Translations under genes and position numbers: made by a program
The notes under the pieces: model-generated
Told to the model about the DNA's origin: nothing
What the model saw: only the letters and a program-made list of their open reading frames with translations
The model's database searches: none
Shown: positions 61,007-64,000 of the stretch, in pieces
Numbering within the stretch: position 1 is the first letter of the stretch
Layout of the letters: every line of letters starts with the position of its first letter
Origin: Blautia coccoides
GTDB taxonomy: Bacteria > Bacillota > Clostridia > Lachnospirales > Lachnospiraceae
Reading direction: 5' to 3'
Assembly (NCBI RefSeq): GCF_034355335.1
Contig: NZ_CP136422.1
Coordinates: 2,638,501-2,702,500 of the forward strand
Length of the DNA: 64,000 nucleotides

Positions 61007-61654
61007 TCAGTCAGACAGGGCACCGGTCAGCGTGTCAGACAATCTGTCAAACAGTCTGCCTATCAGCCGTGCGAGAAAGCCCACCAGAAATGCCGCGAGG
61101 ATGGTTCCCTCACTGACGCCTTTCAGCGTGTGAAAGGAAAATAGGGAGATGGCAGCAGCGGTAAATGTCATGGCAGCGTCGAAAGCGATCTTGCAGTTCC
61201 CGAAATCTTTATGCCAGGTCACCGACACCGCTCTGACAAAGGATTCACCGGGAAGCATGACCACATTGGCAAGAACCTCCAGATACACACCGAAGGCCAG
61301 TATTACACAGCCGGTCAGAAGAGCTGTTATCTTAGCGGGATAACCGGAGGGTGCCAGGCCTTTTAAGAGGAGCATGGTAAGATCTATGAAATATCCGAAG
61401 AGGATGGATACCGGTATCTGAAGTATGTCTTCCGGTTTGAAGTTTTTCCGCAGTATGAGAATCTGCAGCCCGATCAAAAGCAGACTGAATACAATGGTGA
61501 ATTCTCCCAGAGTCCATGGGAATCTCAGGCTCAGTACATAGGGGATGGAAGAGATCGGGGAGGTGCCAAGATCCGCTTTTGTCACAAAGCTCACTCCCAT
61601 GGAGCAGAAAAAGAGACCGGCAGTAAAGATGAGATAAGACTTTAGTTTTTCCAT
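61007..61654 (-). CDS. YczE/YyaS/YitT family membrane protein
   Basis: A 215-residue protein with five or six membrane helices. FTAGLFFCSMGVSFVTKADLGTSPISSIPYVLS is the conserved N-terminus of this family, and VLANVVMLPGESFVRAV is the second block. Function unknown; members are often near regulators and may transport or sense a small molecule. It overlaps the MarR gene by 13 bp and is co-transcribed with it. Confidence 0.85.
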   Translation of the reverse strand: MEKLKSYLIFTAGLFFCSMGVSFVTKADLGTSPISSIPYVLSLRFPWTLGEFTIVFSLLLIGLQILILRKNFKPEDILQIPVSILFGYFIDLTMLLLKGLAPSGYPAKITALLTGCVILAFGVYLEVLANVVMLPGESFVRAVSVTWHKDFGNCKIAFDAAMTFTAAAISLFSFHTLKGVSEGTILAAFLVGFLARLIGRLFDRLSDTLTGALSD

Positions 61655-62088
61655 GTTTCATTTGTCCTTTCGTAAGCAGTTATAGTTTCAAATATTTTGT
61701 GGAAGGCTGTAAGAAAGGCATCCCTCTCCTCAACAGTCAGTTCGGAGAAGGCCTGCGCTTCTAGTTGGGAAAATTCCCTCTCCACATACTGCACCATTTC
61801 CTTCCCCTTTTGGGTGAGGAATACGTGAAGGGAGCGGCGGTTGCCGTTCAGGCTTTTCCGTTCAATAAGTCCCTTTTGTTCCATGCCTCCAAGAACAGAA
61901 GTGAGGGATGCGGGTTCAATGTGACAGGCAGCGGCAATGGCTTTCTGATTGGAACCGTCATGTTCCCTCAGATAGTCCAAAACCTTTGGCTGTCCCAGGG
62001 TCAGGCCGGTGCCCTGCAGTCCTGTCAGCAGTTTTTTATGAAAAACAGCCTGAGTGACCATTAACATGTAGTGAAATGATTCTTTCAT
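61642..62088 (-). CDS. MarR family transcriptional regulator
   Basis: A 148-residue winged-helix protein with the MarR core GSNQKAIAAACHIEPASLTSVLGGMEQKGLIERKSLNGNRRSLHVFLTQKG (residues about 40-90). AAGGAG lies 9 nt before ATG. A near-perfect palindrome in its promoter region suggests autorepression. It may control the YczE-like gene and the divergent MATE gene. Confidence 0.92.
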   Translation of the reverse strand: MKESFHYMLMVTQAVFHKKLLTGLQGTGLTLGQPKVLDYLREHDGSNQKAIAAACHIEPASLTSVLGGMEQKGLIERKSLNGNRRSLHVFLTQKGKEMVQYVEREFSQLEAQAFSELTVEERDAFLTAFHKIFETITAYERTNETWKN

Positions 62089-62111
62089 AAGAGTTGACTC
62101 CTTTTGATTAT

Positions 62112-62142
62112 AATAAGTATTCTAATAGTTAGGATGCTTATT
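62112..62142. promoter_or_regulatory. Palindromic operator of the MarR gene
   Basis: AATAAGTATTCTAA and TTAGGATGCTTATT are inverted copies matching at 12 of 14 positions around TAG. The site lies 24 bp upstream of the MarR start codon, in the probable promoter. Confidence 0.75.
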
Positions 62143-62213
62143 ATATTATTACATGGAGCGGGGATTTGTCAAGTAAGGAAAAGAAAAAACAGGATTTCTG
62201 CTTAAAATACATT

Positions 62214-62242
62214 TTGACCAGAGTGCCTTTTTATAGTAGGAT
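62214..62242 (+). promoter_or_regulatory. Promoter of the second MATE gene
   Basis: TTGACC (62214-62219) and TAGGAT (62237-62242) with 17 bp between lie 87 bp before ATG 62329. Confidence 0.6.
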
Positions 62243-62328
62243 AGATATATGATCCTTTGTGGATTTTTGTACGTAACTGTGAAGATTCATCAGTTATGAA
62301 AAATGTGACAGAAGAAGGTAAACGTATT

Positions 62329-63723
62329 ATGGGAGGACAACTAAAAAAATTATTTGGCCCTGTGGATATGACAGAGGGCAAACCGTGGGAAAAAATCGTG
62401 GCTTTTACTGTGCCGCTGATCATTGGAAATATCGCGCAGCAGCTCTATAACACGGTTGACAGTATCATTGTGGGGCGCTATATAGGTGACAATGCCCTGG
62501 CGGCAGTGGGAAGTGCAGGACCGATCCTCAACCTGCTGCTGGTTCTGTTCATCGGTATTTCCGTGGGAAGCAGTGTTATGGTTTCCCAGTATTTCGGGGC
62601 GAAGGAGAGGGAAGAGCTTTCGGCCACCATAGGAAGCTGTATTACACTGACTGCCATCGCGTCGGTGATCATCATGGCCCTGGCACCGTTTGTCATTATG
62701 CCTATGCTGGAGCTTCTGCACACCCCGGATACCATTATAGACTGGTGCAATTCTTATCTGAGGATACTGTTTATCGGTATTGCAGGTGTGGCTTATTATA
62801 ATATTTTAAGCGGTATTTTAAGAGGTCTCGGGGATTCCGTATCAGCCCTTTTATATCTGCTTGTGGCAACAGTGCTGAATATCATCCTGGATCTGTGGTT
62901 TGTAGCCGGTCTGGGTCTGGGAGTGCCGGGAGTTGCCCTTGCAACAGCGATCGCTCAGGCAGTATCGGCGATCCTCTGCATGTGGAAGCTGACCCGCATG
63001 AAGGATGTCTTTGATTTCAAGCTCCATTATTTGAAAATGAAAAAGAACCATGCCGTGAATATTATCCGTCTGGGACTTCCCTCTGGGCTTACCCAGGCTA
63101 TCTTTTCCATGGCGATGGTCATTGTGCAGTCACTGACAAACAGCTTTGGTGAAATGTTCATAGCAGCCAATGTGATCGTTATGCGTGTGGATGGTTTTGC
63201 CATGATGCCAAACTTTTCTTTTGGTACCACTATGACGACCTACGCGGGCCAGAATGTAGGGGCTAACAGCTATGACCGGGTGGAAAAGGGTGCCAGACAG
63301 GGCACACTGATAGCCGCCGGTACCTCCGCTGTGATAACTGCCCTGATCCTGCTGTTCGGCAGGAATCTCATGGGCATATTTACCAGTACCTCTGAGCTTG
63401 TGGATCTGAGTATGCGCCTGATGTGTATCCTGGCGGCAGGATACATTGCCATGGCGGTAACTCAGAGCCTTTCCGGTGTCATGAGAGGTGCGGGTGATAC
63501 CATGACGCCCATGTGGATATCCATCATTACCACTGTGCTGATCCGTGTGCCTCTGGCTTATGGGATTTCCTGGGCCACCAGGACACCGGAGCTTCCAAAT
63601 GGCCGGAGTGAGTGTATCTTTATCTCTCTGCTGGTATCCTGGCTTCTGGGTGCTGTTGTCACCTGGTATTTCTACGGGAGAGGAAAGTGGAAAACAAAAG
63701 CACTTGCCGCAGCAGAAAAATAG
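62329..63723 (+). CDS. MATE family efflux transporter
   Basis: A 464-residue protein with twelve helices. DMTEGKPWEKIVAFTVPLIIGNIAQQLYNTVDSIIVGRYIGDNALAAVG is the standard N-terminus. It is unlike the first MATE pump in this window, being of the larger NorM/DinF-like gut clade. ATG 62329 fits homologue length and has AGAAGGT about 11 nt upstream; ATGs at 62296 and 62257 are in-frame alternatives. It is divergent from the MarR gene, which may regulate it. The substrate is unknown. Confidence 0.92.
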   Translation: MGGQLKKLFGPVDMTEGKPWEKIVAFTVPLIIGNIAQQLYNTVDSIIVGRYIGDNALAAVGSAGPILNLLLVLFIGISVGSSVMVSQYFGAKEREELSATIGSCITLTAIASVIIMALAPFVIMPMLELLHTPDTIIDWCNSYLRILFIGIAGVAYYNILSGILRGLGDSVSALLYLLVATVLNIILDLWFVAGLGLGVPGVALATAIAQAVSAILCMWKLTRMKDVFDFKLHYLKMKKNHAVNIIRLGLPSGLTQAIFSMAMVIVQSLTNSFGEMFIAANVIVMRVDGFAMMPNFSFGTTMTTYAGQNVGANSYDRVEKGARQGTLIAAGTSAVITALILLFGRNLMGIFTSTSELVDLSMRLMCILAAGYIAMAVTQSLSGVMRGAGDTMTPMWISIITTVLIRVPLAYGISWATRTPELPNGRSECIFISLLVSWLLGAVVTWYFYGRGKWKTKALAAAEK

Positions 63724-63730
63724 AAATATA

Positions 63731-63753
63731 AAAGCCGGTTATGCCGGCTTTTA
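63731..63753 (+). terminator. Terminator after the second MATE gene
   Basis: AAAGCCGG and CCGGCTTT form a perfect 8-bp stem with a 5-nt loop. The T tail is short. Confidence 0.7.
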
Positions 63754-63782
63754 TGAAATAAAAAAAGAAGAGGAGAATGATC

Positions 63783-64000
63783 ATGGAATTTACGAAGGAA
63801 AAAGCAAAAATAGCCTATTACAATGAAGACGGTGAAATACTGGCAGAAGTCACATTTCCGGCAGTGAACAAAAATACGGTGAATATAAATCATACCTTTG
63901 TAGATGAGTCCCTGCGGGGACAGGGAATTGCAGGAAAGCTTATGCAGGCAGCAGCAGAATATCTGGATGAGAGCGGCAAAAAAGTCCTTCCCACATGTTC
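63783..64000 (+). CDS. GNAT family N-acetyltransferase, N-terminal part (cut by window end)
   Basis: The 72 visible residues include the acetyl-CoA loop DESLRGQGIAGKLMQAAAEYL, which matches the R/Q-x-x-G-x-G/A pattern of the small YjdJ-type GNAT proteins. The start has AGAGGAG about 6 nt upstream. The C-terminus lies beyond base 64000. Confidence 0.85.
   Translation, partial: MEFTKEKAKIAYYNEDGEILAEVTFPAVNKNTVNINHTFVDESLRGQGIAGKLMQAAAEYLDESGKKVLPTC

Noticed and set aside
1..64000. tRNA or rRNA genes, insertion sequences, integrases, phage genes
   Set aside because: I saw no tRNA-like cloverleaf, rRNA sequence, transposase or integrase motif in either strand.

Overview
The window looks like a chromosomal segment of an anaerobic gut Firmicute of the family Lachnospiraceae, probably Blautia or a close relative. 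Indications are AGGAGG-type ribosome binding sites, sigma-A-like promoters (TTGACA-17-TATAAT), a PPi-type phosphofructokinase, a tryptophan T-box, a CIRCE element, a DUF5721 protein and an ssnA-ygfK pair. The genus is inferred from gene content and protein style; I could not run a search. No rRNA, tRNA, CRISPR array, phage or transposase gene is visible. Nearly all the sequence is ordinary chromosomal gene space with short intergenic regions.

Layout. 1-2.0 kb: 3' part of an RND efflux pump with an overlapping TetR gene. 2.0-3.2 kb (minus): PPi-type phosphofructokinase. 3.8-9.4 kb: five-gene polyamine operon (arginine decarboxylase, spermidine synthase homologue, agmatinase, carboxynorspermidine/carboxyspermidine dehydrogenase and decarboxylase). 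9.5-12 kb: class II fructose-bisphosphate aldolase and a sodium:alanine-type symporter. 12-18.5 kb: sugar-uptake locus with an ArsR-like regulator, a five-site operator array, an ABC importer whose binding-protein gene is frameshifted at a G10 tract, and a GH2 glycosidase. 18.8-20.4 kb (minus): cation/proton antiporter. 20.6-23.6 kb: nucleoside salvage (udp, deoB, add). 23.6-26 kb: TetR-MATE pair under a perfect palindromic operator, then a small membrane protein. 26.1-27.9 kb (minus): TrpB2 under a Trp T-box. 28-31.5 kb: truA, a PTS EIIC-EAL fusion and a hotdog thioesterase. 31.7-36.1 kb: ssnA and ygfK. 36.3-39.5 kb: glnS and a MocR regulator. 39.6-42.7 kb: TPP riboswitch and thiamine-precursor ABC importer. 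42.8-44.3 kb (minus): YtxH-like protein and HAD phosphatase. 44.5-46.8 kb: maf and two HAD hydrolase genes with a small acidic protein, all translationally overlapping. 47-51.5 kb: aldehyde dehydrogenase, methyltransferase, CIRCE-controlled htpG. 51.6-57.6 kb: DUF6442 / XRE / two-component system facing a FtsX-type ABC transporter. 57.6-64 kb: nudC, an acyltransferase-like gene, DUF5721, DegV, YczE-like and MarR genes, a second MATE pump and a truncated GNAT.

How the genes work together. The polyamine operon encodes a complete arginine to agmatine to putrescine to carboxyspermidine to spermidine route and also carries a SpeE homologue, with no speD in view. The 12-18.5 kb locus is a self-contained module for import and intracellular hydrolysis of a glycoside. 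The thiamine operon is controlled by a classical terminator riboswitch. The HK/RR pair converges on an ABC transporter whose promoter carries an OmpR-type direct repeat, which fits cell-envelope or antimicrobial-peptide sensing. The most unusual items are the G10 frameshift, the operator array at 13.2-13.4 kb, the EIIC-EAL fusion, the CIRCE on htpG, the triple operator repeat ahead of DUF6442-XRE, and a 143-nt nested palindrome after the GH2 gene.
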